Source: an uncultured Roseicyclus sp.
Lineage (GTDB): Bacteria > Pseudomonadota > Alphaproteobacteria > Rhodobacterales > Rhodobacteraceae
Length of the DNA: 64,000 nucleotides
Assembly: GCA_947500415.1 (NCBI GenBank)
Contig: CANMRT010000003.1
Location: 496,001-560,000 of the forward strand
Direction: 5' to 3'
Below are positions 52,127 through 61,519 of the stretch, piece after piece (the stretch's first letter is position 1; the number at the start of each line of letters is the position of its first letter). The notes under the pieces were generated by a model, which saw only the letters and a list, made by a program, of their open reading frames with translations, made no database searches and had not been told where the DNA came from. Both the position numbers and the translations under genes were made by a program.

Positions 52127-54955
52127 CTAGAAGATGAAATCGTCCGCGTTGATCAAAGTGGTGATCCCTTCCAACGTAATCGTATTGGATGAACCATTCA
52201 CGCTGATGATCGTATTACCGCCTGATTGGCTGATATTCAGGTCGGCGAAGGAAAACCCTGACCCGCGCATGTCCATCAACTCGCGGTTGTTGGTAAAATC
52301 AGTGATCGTGTCTTGCCCGAACGCGGCCGTGTCGAAGATGAAACGATCAAACCCACTTCCACCGGAAAGAACATCGTTCCCTTCACCGCCGTTAAGCGAG
52401 TCGATACCACCGCCACCTTCAAGCGTGTCATTTCCGCCGCGGCCGAACAATTCGTCAATTCCGTTGTAGCCGCTCAGAACGTTGGCTCCGTCGTCGCCGT
52501 AGATATCGTCATTGAATCGCGAGCCAAAGATGTTCTCGATGTTGATGAGCGTATCGCCACTTCCTCCATGACCCGAACCGGTAGCAGTGCCCGCAACCAG
52601 GTCGACCACCACACGAGCATCGGAATTCGAGTAAGAGGCGGTATCGCCCACTCCAGTATTCCCGCCACCGTCAATCACGTCCGCTCCGCGTGAGCCGATG
52701 ATGAAATCGTCACCGTTTTCACCGAAGATGGTGTCGTTGCCCGAAGACGCGTTAAAGGTGTCGTCTCCGTTGCCACCCTTCAAAATATTACCCAAGCTGT
52801 TTCCGTTGATGAAATCATCAAAGTTCGAACCGGTGATATTCTCGGTCACCACAGTGTCACCAGTGGCAAAACCGCCATCCACTGTGCCACCGTTGTTGAT
52901 CTGGACTGTCACAGCAGCATTTGAGCCGGAATAGTCGCTGGTATCACTACTGCCAGTTCCACCGTTCATAAGGTCCGCGCCCTCGCCAGCAATCAGCAGA
53001 TCGTCGCCTTGACCGCCAAGAAGCGTGTCGTCACCTTCGCCGCCATCCAGTGTATCGGATCCATTGAACCCGTTGATCTGATTATTTTCGGTATCGCCGG
53101 TCAGAGAATCTCCATGAACGGAGCCGAACAAGTTTTCAAAACCAGTGATCGTGTCACCTGTGGCATCTCCCCCTGAAGCAGCACCGGTTCCAAGGTTCAC
53201 TGTAACACCCGCTGCGGAATTCGAATAAGACAGCTCATCCGCGCCTGCGGCAGAATTGTCGCCGCCATCAAGGTCGTCTGCCCCGCTCCCGCCGACGAGA
53301 GTGTCATCACCCGCTCCACCGCGCAGCGTGTCATCGTCAGAGCCGCCGTTCAGGAAATCGTCATCTTCGCCGCCGTCGATTTCGTCTTCACCACTTCCGC
53401 CAACGATGGTGTCATCACCAGCAGAGCCGGTAATCGAGTCCGCCCCAGCCCCGCCGGTCAGCGCGTTCCCGACAGCGTTCCCGATGATCGTATCATCGCC
53501 GCTGCCACCAATCGCATTTTCAATCACCGCGCCGATCGCGATGGAAAGCGTACCGGTCTGCCCAAGAACGTCCGAAAACGTTCCGTCCTCCAGGCTGATC
53601 TTTTGGGCGCCGGAAAAGCCTGACACATCGATCGTGTCATTTCCCGCACCGTCCCAAATCGTCAAGAACGGGTCGGTGTTGAACGTGAAGTCATATGCCG
53701 TGTTCGCGTGGGTCGCGTTGTAGCCGTAAGTCGTGTTTTCCGCGTGGTAGGTCAGGTCGGCACCGTAGAGGCTCTGCAGTGCCAGCATGTCCATCAGCAG
53801 GAACGTGTCAGGGTATCCAGGCCCAAGTGCCGTTGCACCGGTGAAGCTTTCGTCGAAGTAGCTCATCACCGTAAACTGGGTCGTGTCTTCCTGCCAGATT
53901 GCCGAATTGCCATAGGTGATAGAGCCACCGGAACCGGCGTTGTAGAGCGCGGGATGCGACAAGCCCAGGGCGTGGCCTAGCTCGTGCAGCAAAGTGTAGT
54001 AGCTGTAGCTTCCGATTGGCACAGACGTATCGCTGCTGCCGCCTGCTTCATTGATCCAGATGTCGCCACCCTCAGGGAACTGGGCCTGGTTGGAGGGCAG
54101 CCAAGCATACCCGCCTGAGAAATCCTGCGTATCGTAAGCTGCGATCAGAATGTCAGCATTGTCCGAGAAGTTGTCCCCACCGTCGGTCACTTGGTTCAAC
54201 GTCAAACCCGAAACACCTTCGGCCAACGCAATGATCTCCAAGAAGGCTGCCTGCTGTACGGCTGTAAATTGCTCGAAGGAGTCGGGGTTCTGACTGCCTG
54301 CTGGAACGCCGGGCGTGTTGGTGCCTTGGGTTTCGCGGAAAGCCCACGTTACGGTTGTTGGCGTTTCAGCAGTGCTAGCCCACGAGAGGCCTGTACGGAC
54401 CAGAGCACCGGCGCCCATGTGAATGTCGTAGCTTGGTAAGCTGCCTTCGACGACCGACAACCCGTAGTCGCCAGAATCGTAACCTGATACTTCAACGTAA
54501 ACGGTGCCGGTTACGCCCAATGTGCCAGAAAGGTGTGTGTAAAGGTAATCGTTGAAGGAATTTCCGTCGTCTGAAAAGACGACGTCATCGCTTTCAACAG
54601 GGTCATTGGATGTATCCAGCAGCACATTGCCGTTCTGGTCCAGAACTCTGACCCGCGGATCATTGAGCTGAGTGCCGAGGCCACCGATCCCAACAACAGC
54701 CAATGAATACTCGACACCAGCAGTTACATCGATCGCGATCACATCCACATCGCTGGCCGTATCCAACGTCCCGTGAAAATACGAACCAATGCCTAAGGCG
54801 TATGCCGTTGAAGTGTTCGCTGCTGCATCCGCTGCTTCTGTAATCAGCGGGTCCTCGCCGGTGTAGATGCCCATGGTCGTCGCGTCGTAGCCACCGTCAA
54901 GAGCGAACACACAATCATCGGCAGATGGCCGAACAACAGCACAGACTTGGCACAT
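52127..54955 (-). CDS. Secreted RTX metalloprotease of the serralysin (M10) type
   Basis: 942 aa. An N-terminal pre-peptidase-like beta domain (about 50-180) is followed by the protease domain with the zinc motif HELGHALGLSH (H324, E325, H328, H334) and the Met-turn TVMSYFDES (M364, Y366). RTX nonapeptide repeats (GGxGxDxUx, for example GGSGDDTIIG, GGAGADSITG, GGQGDDLLIAG) run from about 490 to 890 and bind calcium outside the cell. The acidic C-terminus ending DDFIF fits type I secretion. No ABC exporter, membrane-fusion or TolC gene lies nearby. Confidence 0.92.
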   Translation of the reverse strand: MCQVCAVVRPSADDCVFALDGGYDATTMGIYTGEDPLITEAADAAANTSTAYALGIGSYFHGTLDTASDVDVIAIDVTAGVEYSLAVVGIGGLGTQLNDPRVRVLDQNGNVLLDTSNDPVESDDVVFSDDGNSFNDYLYTHLSGTLGVTGTVYVEVSGYDSGDYGLSVVEGSLPSYDIHMGAGALVRTGLSWASTAETPTTVTWAFRETQGTNTPGVPAGSQNPDSFEQFTAVQQAAFLEIIALAEGVSGLTLNQVTDGGDNFSDNADILIAAYDTQDFSGGYAWLPSNQAQFPEGGDIWINEAGGSSDTSVPIGSYSYYTLLHELGHALGLSHPALYNAGSGGSITYGNSAIWQEDTTQFTVMSYFDESFTGATALGPGYPDTFLLMDMLALQSLYGADLTYHAENTTYGYNATHANTAYDFTFNTDPFLTIWDGAGNDTIDVSGFSGAQKISLEDGTFSDVLGQTGTLSIAIGAVIENAIGGSGDDTIIGNAVGNALTGGAGADSITGSAGDDTIVGGSGEDEIDGGEDDDFLNGGSDDDTLRGGAGDDTLVGGSGADDLDGGDNSAAGADELSYSNSAAGVTVNLGTGAASGGDATGDTITGFENLFGSVHGDSLTGDTENNQINGFNGSDTLDGGEGDDTLLGGQGDDLLIAGEGADLMNGGTGSSDTSDYSGSNAAVTVQINNGGTVDGGFATGDTVVTENITGSNFDDFINGNSLGNILKGGNGDDTFNASSGNDTIFGENGDDFIIGSRGADVIDGGGNTGVGDTASYSNSDARVVVDLVAGTATGSGHGGSGDTLINIENIFGSRFNDDIYGDDGANVLSGYNGIDELFGRGGNDTLEGGGGIDSLNGGEGNDVLSGGSGFDRFIFDTAAFGQDTITDFTNNRELMDMRGSGFSFADLNISQSGGNTIISVNGSSNTITLEGITTLINADDFIF

Positions 54956-55202
54956 GAGGAAATCGTCTCCAGCAGCAGGTTATCACTTCGTTACTTCACG
55001 GATTCCACGGCGTCCGTGTGAGTGAATTAAGTTAATTTCATGGCTGCCGCTTTGACGTCAACGCGAAACCTTCGGCGCGCTGGCGCAATCAGATTTGTGC
55101 CGACTTCCGTCACATTGCGGGCACACATCCTGCGCGGCTAAAGAGCCAGCCACTCGAGACCGAGCAAAGAAATCTCTATCAGGTCTGTAGGTTTTGAGGA
55201 AT

Positions 55203-55279
55203 TGGCGCGCTGGGGAGGATTCGAACCCCCGACCCCTTGATTCGTAGTCAAGTACTCTATCCAACTGAGCTACCAGCGC
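55203..55279 (-). tRNA. tRNA-Arg (anticodon ACG)
   Basis: 77 nt including an encoded CCA. Acceptor stem GCGCTGG pairs with CCAGCGC, the D-arm has GTAGCTCAGTTGGATAGAGT, the anticodon stem CTTGA/TCAAG closes the loop CTACGAA (anticodon ACG), and GTTCGAATC forms the T-loop. Its 3' end faces the polysaccharide region. Confidence 0.97.
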
Positions 55280-55325
55280 ACGAGGCGTTCGTTTAACGCC
55301 GCCCATCGGGCAGCGCAAGAGGCAA

Positions 55326-56711
55326 TCAGGTGGTCATTCCTGCCGGGAGGAAAAGCGTGAAGGTCGTGCCCTCTTCGTCGCTCTTCTTCAAGTCGAGTTT
55401 TCCGCCGTGGCCCCGGATGATCTCGGAACAAATCGCCAGACCGAGCCCCGTTCCGCCGGCCTTCTGGGACGACGCAAACGGCTTGAATAGGTGCTCACGC
55501 GCCTTGGCAGGCAATCCAGGCCCGGTATCGCAAATTTCGATACACCACCCTCCGGTGACTTCATGCGCCGCAATGCGCACCTCGCCCGGCAGATGGGTTG
55601 CCGCAATTGCCTGCCGTGCGTTCCGCACGAGATTCGATAGCACACGGTGCAACTGCTCAGAATCCGCGCGCACGACCATATCCCGCGGCACTTCGGAAGT
55701 GTAACTAACGTCGCCGTCTCCTTGCGCCAGGTTGTCGTTGTCGAGAACATCATCAACTAACGGCTCAAGCGGAACGCGGTCGAGTTTGGGGGCGGGTTCT
55801 TCGGCACGTCCGAAGGCCAATGTCGCCTCTGTCAGATTAATCGCGCGACTCAATGATTTGATGAGCTTTGGCGCAATGCGCTGCACGGTGGGGTCAGGCA
55901 CAGTTTCCAATCGGTCCGCAACCAGTGTCGCTACAGAAAGCATGTTTCGTAGATCGTGGCTGATCTTCGCCACCGCCTCACCCAATTGCGCCAAACGCTC
56001 CCTTTGACGAAGCAGGGAGGTCAGCTGCGTCTGCATGCCGTTCAGTGCTTCTTCCGCATTGCGCAACTCTCGCACGGATCCTCGTGGCTGGATAATGCGA
56101 TTGGCGTCCTCCGGCGCCTCGGCATAGCTCATCATCGAGCCTACGACGCGTTTGATCGGGTTCACCATCAGGATACGCACCGCCACAAACAACAGTAGCG
56201 CCGTGAAAATCGAAATAGCGGCGGACAGAACCAGAATGCGCTGCCCGTAGTCGATCATGGCCATACGCAGTGGCGCAGTTTCCATGGTGACTTCGATAAG
56301 CAAACCAGCCTCGCGCACTGGCTGTCCAATGACGCGAATGTTCTGATCCTCTGTCTCGAAGATCCGCATCGTCGCATCGCGGATAAGCTCCCACGCTGGT
56401 GCATCACGCAAATCGAACGAGTTGGAAATCGGCTCCATCCCATCGGTGGAAAGGATCAACTGCCGCACAGCATCGCGTCGCAACACTACGTTCAGGACCT
56501 CTGCATTCTCCAGCAACTCGTATTCGAGATCGTCGTCGATCATTCCATCAGTTGCCAGCAGCGCGAGCGACGCAATCTGGGCCCGCTCCAACCGGGCTAG
56601 CAAATAGTCCTCCCGGAAACGCGCGATGGAGGGGACGAAAATGAATACCTCGGCCAGCATCACAAAAATGATCGTGAGGATCAAAAAGCGCCCTGAAAGT
56701 GAGTTGGCCAA
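55326..56711 (-). CDS. Membrane-bound sensor histidine kinase
   Basis: 461 aa. TM1 at about 8-30, a periplasmic sensing stretch of about 125 residues, TM2 at about 158-180, HAMP at about 180-235, HisKA with the phosphorylated His in ISHDLRNML (H252), and a C-terminal HATPase domain with N (NLVRNARQ), G1 (DTGPGLP) and G2 (GGTGLGLAI) boxes. No response regulator gene is adjacent. The upstream gene on the same strand is the flavoprotein, with a 47-nt gap. The signal is unknown. Confidence 0.92.
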   Translation of the reverse strand: MANSLSGRFLILTIIFVMLAEVFIFVPSIARFREDYLLARLERAQIASLALLATDGMIDDDLEYELLENAEVLNVVLRRDAVRQLILSTDGMEPISNSFDLRDAPAWELIRDATMRIFETEDQNIRVIGQPVREAGLLIEVTMETAPLRMAMIDYGQRILVLSAAISIFTALLLFVAVRILMVNPIKRVVGSMMSYAEAPEDANRIIQPRGSVRELRNAEEALNGMQTQLTSLLRQRERLAQLGEAVAKISHDLRNMLSVATLVADRLETVPDPTVQRIAPKLIKSLSRAINLTEATLAFGRAEEPAPKLDRVPLEPLVDDVLDNDNLAQGDGDVSYTSEVPRDMVVRADSEQLHRVLSNLVRNARQAIAATHLPGEVRIAAHEVTGGWCIEICDTGPGLPAKAREHLFKPFASSQKAGGTGLGLAICSEIIRGHGGKLDLKKSDEEGTTFTLFLPAGMTT

Positions 56712-56758
56712 ACGCCGCCCCCCGAATGGACCAATGGCCCAGTTGCGTGACCGTCCCC

Positions 56759-58177
56759 CTAGGGCCGACCGAATTTCTGCACAAAGCGCACGACCTTCTT
56801 CACCGTGTCGCTTTCGAACAGCTTGGGAGAGAAATACGCGCTTGCGGCCCGTTTGTTAATCTCCCCCAGTGTCGGGTATGGCGCAATCATGCCGGCGACC
56901 GCGCTCATCTTCATTTTGCTGGCAATGGCGAGCGACCAGACCTGGATCAGTTCACCCGCCTGCGGGCCAACAATCGTTGCCCCGACAGGCTTCCCTTTCA
57001 CGACCATTACCTTAGCAAACCCTTTGGTCTGACCAGTCGCAATGCCGCGATCATTGTCATGGAATTCGGCTTTGGCAACGAAGACCTTGTTGCCATGTTG
57101 CTCTTTGGCTTGCGCCTCCGTGAGGCCGACTTGCGCCAGTTCCGGCGAAGTGTAGGTGGCCCAAGGAATGTGATCGGTTCGCGCCTTGGCGGGCAGGCCG
57201 AACAGCATGGGCCGAATGATCACGCCTGCATGGTAGCCTGCGACATGAGTGAACTGAAAACCACCCGCCACGTCACCCACGGTGTAGACGCGCTTGTTTG
57301 TTGAGCGCAAGCCCGCGTCAACGGTCACGCCGCGGCGGTCATAATCAACGCCCGCCTTTTCAAGATCGAGCTTTTCGACATTCACTTGCCGCCCGACTGC
57401 GACCAGAAGATGCGTTCCCTGATAGCTCCCTCCGTCTTTGGTTTCGACCGTTATTGCACCCTCGTTTCCGGTGATCTGAGACGCCAAAGCGCCCTCAACG
57501 ATTTCGATGCCTTCGGAACGCAAATTCTTCAAAACGATGGCTGCGGCTTCGGGATCATCCTTGCCCATCGCCTTGTCGCCTTCGAGCACGGTGACTTGCG
57601 AGCCAAGGCGACGATGGGCTTGCGCCAACTCAAGACCAATCGGACCGCCGCCAATAATGATCAGGTGATCGGGCCGTTCGCGCAGGTCAAAGATAGTCTC
57701 ATTGGTGTGGTGGGGCACCGTATCTAGGCCGGGAATAGGCGGCACGAACGGACGTGACCCAGTCGCAATCACAAACCGACGTGCCTTGATGACGTCGTCA
57801 CCAGCCTGAACTTCGGTCTCACTAATGAAGCGCCCGAACTCGCGGATCACATGGACACCAAGGCCCTCGAACCGTTCCTGGCTGTCCACCGGCTCAATCT
57901 CTTCGATCACCGCGCGGACGTGGTCTTTTGCGGCCGCGTAGTCAGGTGCAGGGTCGTGACCTTCAACGCCGAACGCAGCATGTGAGGTTTCATGGGCCTT
58001 GTGGCCAGCTGCCAGCAACGCCTTGGAAGGGACACACCCAAAATTCAGGCAATCGCCACCCATCAAGTGCCCCTCAAGCAGGACGACCTTCGCACCCATC
58101 TGAACGGCGCCTGCGGCAACCGACAGCCCGCCAGATCCCGCGCCGATGACGCAGATATCAGTTTCAATAACAGCCAT
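56759..58177 (-). CDS. Pyridine nucleotide-disulfide oxidoreductase-like flavoprotein (MerA/DLDH family)
   Basis: 472 aa. FAD motif VIGAGSGGLSVAAG (10-23), redox-active pair in GGDCLNFGCVPSK (C43, C48), NAD motif IIIGGGPIGLELAQ, and VGDVAGGFQFTHVA. The C-terminal pair that in dihydrolipoamide dehydrogenases is HPTxxE reads YPTLGE (Y434, E439), so the catalytic His is replaced by Tyr, as in some mercuric-reductase relatives. It is followed by a TVP38-family membrane gene on the same strand, a known pairing of unclear function. No MerT/MerP genes are seen. Confidence 0.9.
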   Translation of the reverse strand: MAVIETDICVIGAGSGGLSVAAGAVQMGAKVVLLEGHLMGGDCLNFGCVPSKALLAAGHKAHETSHAAFGVEGHDPAPDYAAAKDHVRAVIEEIEPVDSQERFEGLGVHVIREFGRFISETEVQAGDDVIKARRFVIATGSRPFVPPIPGLDTVPHHTNETIFDLRERPDHLIIIGGGPIGLELAQAHRRLGSQVTVLEGDKAMGKDDPEAAAIVLKNLRSEGIEIVEGALASQITGNEGAITVETKDGGSYQGTHLLVAVGRQVNVEKLDLEKAGVDYDRRGVTVDAGLRSTNKRVYTVGDVAGGFQFTHVAGYHAGVIIRPMLFGLPAKARTDHIPWATYTSPELAQVGLTEAQAKEQHGNKVFVAKAEFHDNDRGIATGQTKGFAKVMVVKGKPVGATIVGPQAGELIQVWSLAIASKMKMSAVAGMIAPYPTLGEINKRAASAYFSPKLFESDTVKKVVRFVQKFGRP

Positions 58178-58181
58178 GGGT

Positions 58182-58916
58182 TCAGATCCCTTTCTTACCG
58201 CGCACGATCTTCAGCACGACCGGCAACGCCGCCAAAGCACACAGACCAAGGATCGGCAACAACACCTGAGACTCGAAAATGATGCCGAGGTTCGGAGTCT
58301 CACCGCGCGCAAATACTTCGCCGAGACCCGCACCCACTGACGTGTAAACAATCGCGCCAGGCATGATGCCGAAGAACGTCGTGATCACGTACCGGCGAAG
58401 TGGCACTTCTAGGAAAGCGGGGATCAGGTTTGCCATGAAGAACGGGACAGCCGGGACCAGACGCAGCAGGAATAGGGCAGACCATTGATTTTCATCGATG
58501 GCGTCCTTGATCTTTTTCGTCAGACCTTCAGATCCTTCGAGCCGTGCACCCAGCCCCGCACCAAAGCTGGTTTGCGCCGCAAGGAAGATTGCCGTGGCCC
58601 CGACCGTGGCGCCGGCGACGTTGAACAACGCGCCAGGGAAGGTCGCGAACAGAAAACCACCCGTTAAAGTGGCGATCGTGGCGCCGGGAAGCGAGAACGC
58701 GACAATCAGCGCGTAGGCCAATACAAACACGGCAGCAGTCAACGCATAGTTGGCATCCCGGAAGGCAATCAGCGCCTCACGGTTGTCCGCCAGCGCCTGA
58801 AAGCTGAGGTAATCCCGGAAGAAGTAGTAGGCGAGGCCCGCACCAATCATGATCACGGCCAATGGCAGATAACGCCCCAGCCCAGTGTTTTGCGGTTCCG
58901 ACACGCTGTCCGACAT
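58182..58916 (-). CDS. TVP38/TMEM64 (DedA-like) membrane protein
   Basis: 244 aa from the ATG at 58916; a longer frame from 59081 is not used because it lacks similarity. Six or so hydrophobic segments; the SNARE-associated/DedA core is visible as SLPGATIATLTGGFLFATFPGALFNVAGATVGATAIF and LRLVPAVPFFMANLIPAFLEVPLRRYVITTFFGIMPG. Such proteins affect membrane homeostasis and lipid or ion transport. It lies 4 nt upstream of the flavoprotein gene, so both are cotranscribed. Confidence 0.9.
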   Translation of the reverse strand: MSDSVSEPQNTGLGRYLPLAVIMIGAGLAYYFFRDYLSFQALADNREALIAFRDANYALTAAVFVLAYALIVAFSLPGATIATLTGGFLFATFPGALFNVAGATVGATAIFLAAQTSFGAGLGARLEGSEGLTKKIKDAIDENQWSALFLLRLVPAVPFFMANLIPAFLEVPLRRYVITTFFGIMPGAIVYTSVGAGLGEVFARGETPNLGIIFESQVLLPILGLCALAALPVVLKIVRGKKGI

Positions 58917-59090
58917 CCCAAAAGTTCCTTGTCCCGTAAGTTGGACCCTAGATGCGCTATCCCGCGCAAGGGCGATATACCCCCTCACGCGGCAGTGATG
59001 GGACGTGACGCGAACGCAGGTTTTTGTGACCTTTCCCGCGAAAAGCCGTAACAAACGGGCAAAGAGATGTTTCAGTTCCATGGAGGTCGC

Positions 59091-59594
59091 GTGGAAAAGG
59101 TTCTGGTCAGTGCCTGCCTGATGGGCGCCCGCGTGCGATATGACGGCAAAGCCAAGAGTTTGGACGATCAGTTGCTTGCCACGTGGCGGGCCGAAGGACG
59201 ACTGATAAGCCTGTGCCCTGAGATGGCCGCGGGCCTTCCCACACCGCGCGCTCCGGCTGAAATCGCACCCGGCGCGACGGCTGAAGCTGTCCTACGAGGG
59301 CGCGGCGCTGTTTATGACAAAGACGGCCTCGATATGACGGCGGATTTTGTGAATGGCGCGGATCTGGCCCTTGAAGCAGCGCAGGAAAACGGATGTCGCT
59401 TTGCTTTGCTGACCGACGGCAGCCCGTCCTGCGGGTCCACCCGAGTCTATTCGGGCGACTTCAATGGTCAGACCCATGAAGGTGAAGGTGTCGTCGCTGC
59501 ACGGTTGAAAACCGCTGGCATAAGGGTATTCGCGGAGCATCAACTGAATGATCTGGCCCGCGCCCTCGAAGAAGCAGAAAATTCCGTCGGCTAG
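59091..59594 (+). CDS. DUF523 protein
   Basis: 167 aa from a GTG at 59091, with GGAGG just upstream (59082-59086). The opening VLVSACLMGARVRYDG has the first conserved Cys (residue 8). FALLTDGSPSCGSTRVYSGDF carries the second, and CPEMAAGLPTPR a third. DUF523 proteins have a Cys-rich pattern fit for metal or cluster binding, but no function is known. An upstream ATG at 59067 would lie on the antisense of the TVP38 promoter. Confidence 0.85.
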   Translation: MEKVLVSACLMGARVRYDGKAKSLDDQLLATWRAEGRLISLCPEMAAGLPTPRAPAEIAPGATAEAVLRGRGAVYDKDGLDMTADFVNGADLALEAAQENGCRFALLTDGSPSCGSTRVYSGDFNGQTHEGEGVVAARLKTAGIRVFAEHQLNDLARALEEAENSVG

Positions 59595-59713
59595 GCCATT
59601 CGCTTTGTTGACTTCGCCCCAGCCATTCCCTATTGGCCGGGCTTCAACAGTTTCCACACCGTTCGAGGTGCGCATCCGGCGCCCTCCGGTCAACCAACTT
59701 CGGAGCGAGACAA

Positions 59714-59851
59714 ATGTCCAAACGCACGTTCCAGCCGTCCAACCTGGTCCGCAAGCGCCGCCACGGGTTCCGTGCACGCATGGCAACCAAAGCTGGCCGC
59801 AAGATCCTGAACGCCCGCCGCGCCCGCGGTCGGAAGTCGCTCAGCGCCTGA
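59714..59851 (+). CDS. rpmH: 50S ribosomal protein L34
   Basis: 45 aa, highly basic. The sequence [19 protein letters not shown] followed by [20 protein letters not shown] is diagnostic for L34. It precedes rnpA by 10 nt, the standard gene order rpmH-rnpA-yidD, and both probably share one transcript. No dnaA or yidC is seen next to it. Confidence 0.98.
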
Positions 59852-59861
59852 TCGGACCGAC

Positions 59862-60245
59862 ATGTCCAAGATGATGCCTCCGCCGAGCGCCGCCTCGACG
59901 GGGGCTTTTTCTGTTGAAACGCTGCGCAAGCGTGCAGATTTCCTGAAGGCCGCCTCTGCGCGCCGTGTGCCGATGCCTGCGTTTCTGCTTCAGGCACGCA
60001 AACGCAGTGACGGGGAGGCCGAGGGCATCCGCATCGGCTACACCTGCTCGAAGAAAGTCGGCAATGCCGTCGCCCGCAATCGCGCCAAACGCCGTCTGCG
60101 CGAAATCGCACGCGCGATCTTGCCCGTCGAAGGACAGGACGGTTGGGACTACGTGTTGATAGGGCGACGCGATGCGACAGCCACCCGGGACTTCGCTGAA
60201 ATGAAGGGCGACCTGTCCCGCGCACTCCGTAAGGTCCACCAATGA
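59862..60245 (+). CDS. rnpA: Ribonuclease P protein component
   Basis: 127 aa. The RNA-binding signature [19 protein letters not shown] is complete, and [14 protein letters not shown] precedes it. It aids RNase P in maturing tRNA 5' ends. The frame starts [27 protein letters not shown], where the M near the second codon could be an alternative start. It overlaps the yidD start by four bases. Confidence 0.97.
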   Translation: MSKMMPPPSAASTGAFSVETLRKRADFLKAASARRVPMPAFLLQARKRSDGEAEGIRIGYTCSKKVGNAVARNRAKRRLREIARAILPVEGQDGWDYVLIGRRDATATRDFAEMKGDLSRALRKVHQ

Positions 60246-60463
60246 CGCCGCTAGCTTTCCTTATCTCGCTACCATTGCGCCTGTACCGTGTGGCAATCAG
60301 CCCTTGGCTCGGCTCCAACTGCCGCTATCACCCGACATGTTCCGCCTATGCGATGGAAGCCTTGAGGAAACATGGCGCCATCAAAGGCACATGGCTCGCA
60401 GCCCGCCGCGTGGCCCGTTGCCACCCATGGGGCGGGTCCGGCATCGACAACGTGCCTGACTGA
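60242..60463 (+). CDS. yidD: Membrane protein insertion efficiency factor YidD
   Basis: 73 aa. The motif [27 protein letters not shown] with the conserved Cys residues and [18 protein letters not shown] identify it. It is small, with an amphipathic N-terminus, and assists YidC-dependent insertion. It ends the rpmH-rnpA-yidD set; the next gene is on the other strand only 4 nt away, so no terminator fits between them. Confidence 0.96.
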   Translation: MTPLAFLISLPLRLYRVAISPWLGSNCRYHPTCSAYAMEALRKHGAIKGTWLAARRVARCHPWGGSGIDNVPD

Positions 60464-60467
60464 AAAG

Positions 60468-61397
60468 CTACTTCAGTCCCTGATCGGTTGTGCCCGGCAC
60501 GAAACCGCGCGTTGCCCCCATCTGGTCCGAAGACGTTCCGCTGAGCGTACTTTTCAAATCGGCGATGAAGCCGGGCGCATCGTCGAAAAACCAAGTATGA
60601 CTGTGGCGATTTGGGCCGACGGGCGGTGGCGGCGGCTTGGGAATCGTGTTCGCATAGCGCGCACCGCAATAGACGTCGACGTGTTCGGCCTCCTTCAACT
60701 CACTCATCCCGTAGAACCCAAGCCGGTTTCCATTGCCTGGCACGTTGTTTGACAGAGCAAGAACTTGGTCTTGATTGCTGTAGTAGTTCGTCAAACGCGC
60801 CGATCGATCCCGCATCACTTTCGCAAAACCTGTGCCCTTGGAAAGGTATCGCGCCTTGGTATCGGCGGCTACGAATGCGACCTCGTCCACACCCCATGGA
60901 ACCGTTCCAGCGTCACCCACGGCAGAAAACCCTCGCAATGTGACTTCGGCCCCCATCGAATGGGCCAATACGTGCAGCTTGGGACGCGGGTTGAGGTTCA
61001 TGAATAAGGCCAAACCTTCGGTCACGAGATAAGGCGCGACCCACCTCGCTGTGCTTTGGTCGGTGCCATAAAGCAGGCCTTCGCCTTTGCTCGGCCAATC
61101 AAAGCCGATCACCGCTCCCGGAAATTGTGCCGCGTCCAACCGGGATTGGATGTTTTGCAGCCGCTCCAAAACCTCAAGCTGCACCATGTTGAACCCGTGC
61201 ACGAAGCACAGGATCGGTCCGCCATTGGCTTCGGCAACAACTTCGCTCGCCCAATCCTGCGCGCTACGGAAGGCATCCGGTTTGATGACGGAGGTTGGCT
61301 GCCCAATGCGGACATAGCGGGTCAAACCAGCTCGATTGGTTCCGAACGTATGTTCAGTTGCGTTGTAGGTGCGCCGAGTTAAGAAATGCAAAGGCAT
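60468..61397 (-). CDS. DUF900 alpha/beta hydrolase
   Basis: 309 aa from the ATG at 61397; AGAGGGGC lies upstream. The fold is shown by ILCFVHGFNMVQLEVLERLQ, DWPSKGEGLLYGTDQSTARW and the nucleophile elbow LAHSMGAEV with catalytic Ser, as in DUF900 proteins. A proline-rich run (KPPPPPV) lies near the C-terminus. Substrate unknown; no signal peptide is obvious, so it may be cytoplasmic. It faces yidD and is divergent from ttcA. Confidence 0.85.
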   Translation of the reverse strand: MPLHFLTRRTYNATEHTFGTNRAGLTRYVRIGQPTSVIKPDAFRSAQDWASEVVAEANGGPILCFVHGFNMVQLEVLERLQNIQSRLDAAQFPGAVIGFDWPSKGEGLLYGTDQSTARWVAPYLVTEGLALFMNLNPRPKLHVLAHSMGAEVTLRGFSAVGDAGTVPWGVDEVAFVAADTKARYLSKGTGFAKVMRDRSARLTNYYSNQDQVLALSNNVPGNGNRLGFYGMSELKEAEHVDVYCGARYANTIPKPPPPPVGPNRHSHTWFFDDAPGFIADLKSTLSGTSSDQMGATRGFVPGTTDQGLK

Positions 61398-61519
61398 GGT
61401 AAATAGCCCCTCTGAAATAGAGTAAGAAATGCGAATAGCCTGCCACGGGTTTGCTAAAGTAACCAAACCATTTGTGGCTTGGCCTTGACCCAAAGACATT
61501 CCACGCCCTACCTGCGTCC

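Noticed and set aside
52400-53520. Tandem repeats at DNA level that could suggest a CRISPR or minisatellite
   Set aside because: They code for the GGxGxDxUx calcium-binding repeats of the RTX protease and have no spacer structure.
55058-55318. 86-aa open frame over the tRNA gene
   Set aside because: It runs through tRNA-Arg on the same strand and has no similarity to any protein family; the tRNA fold is clear.
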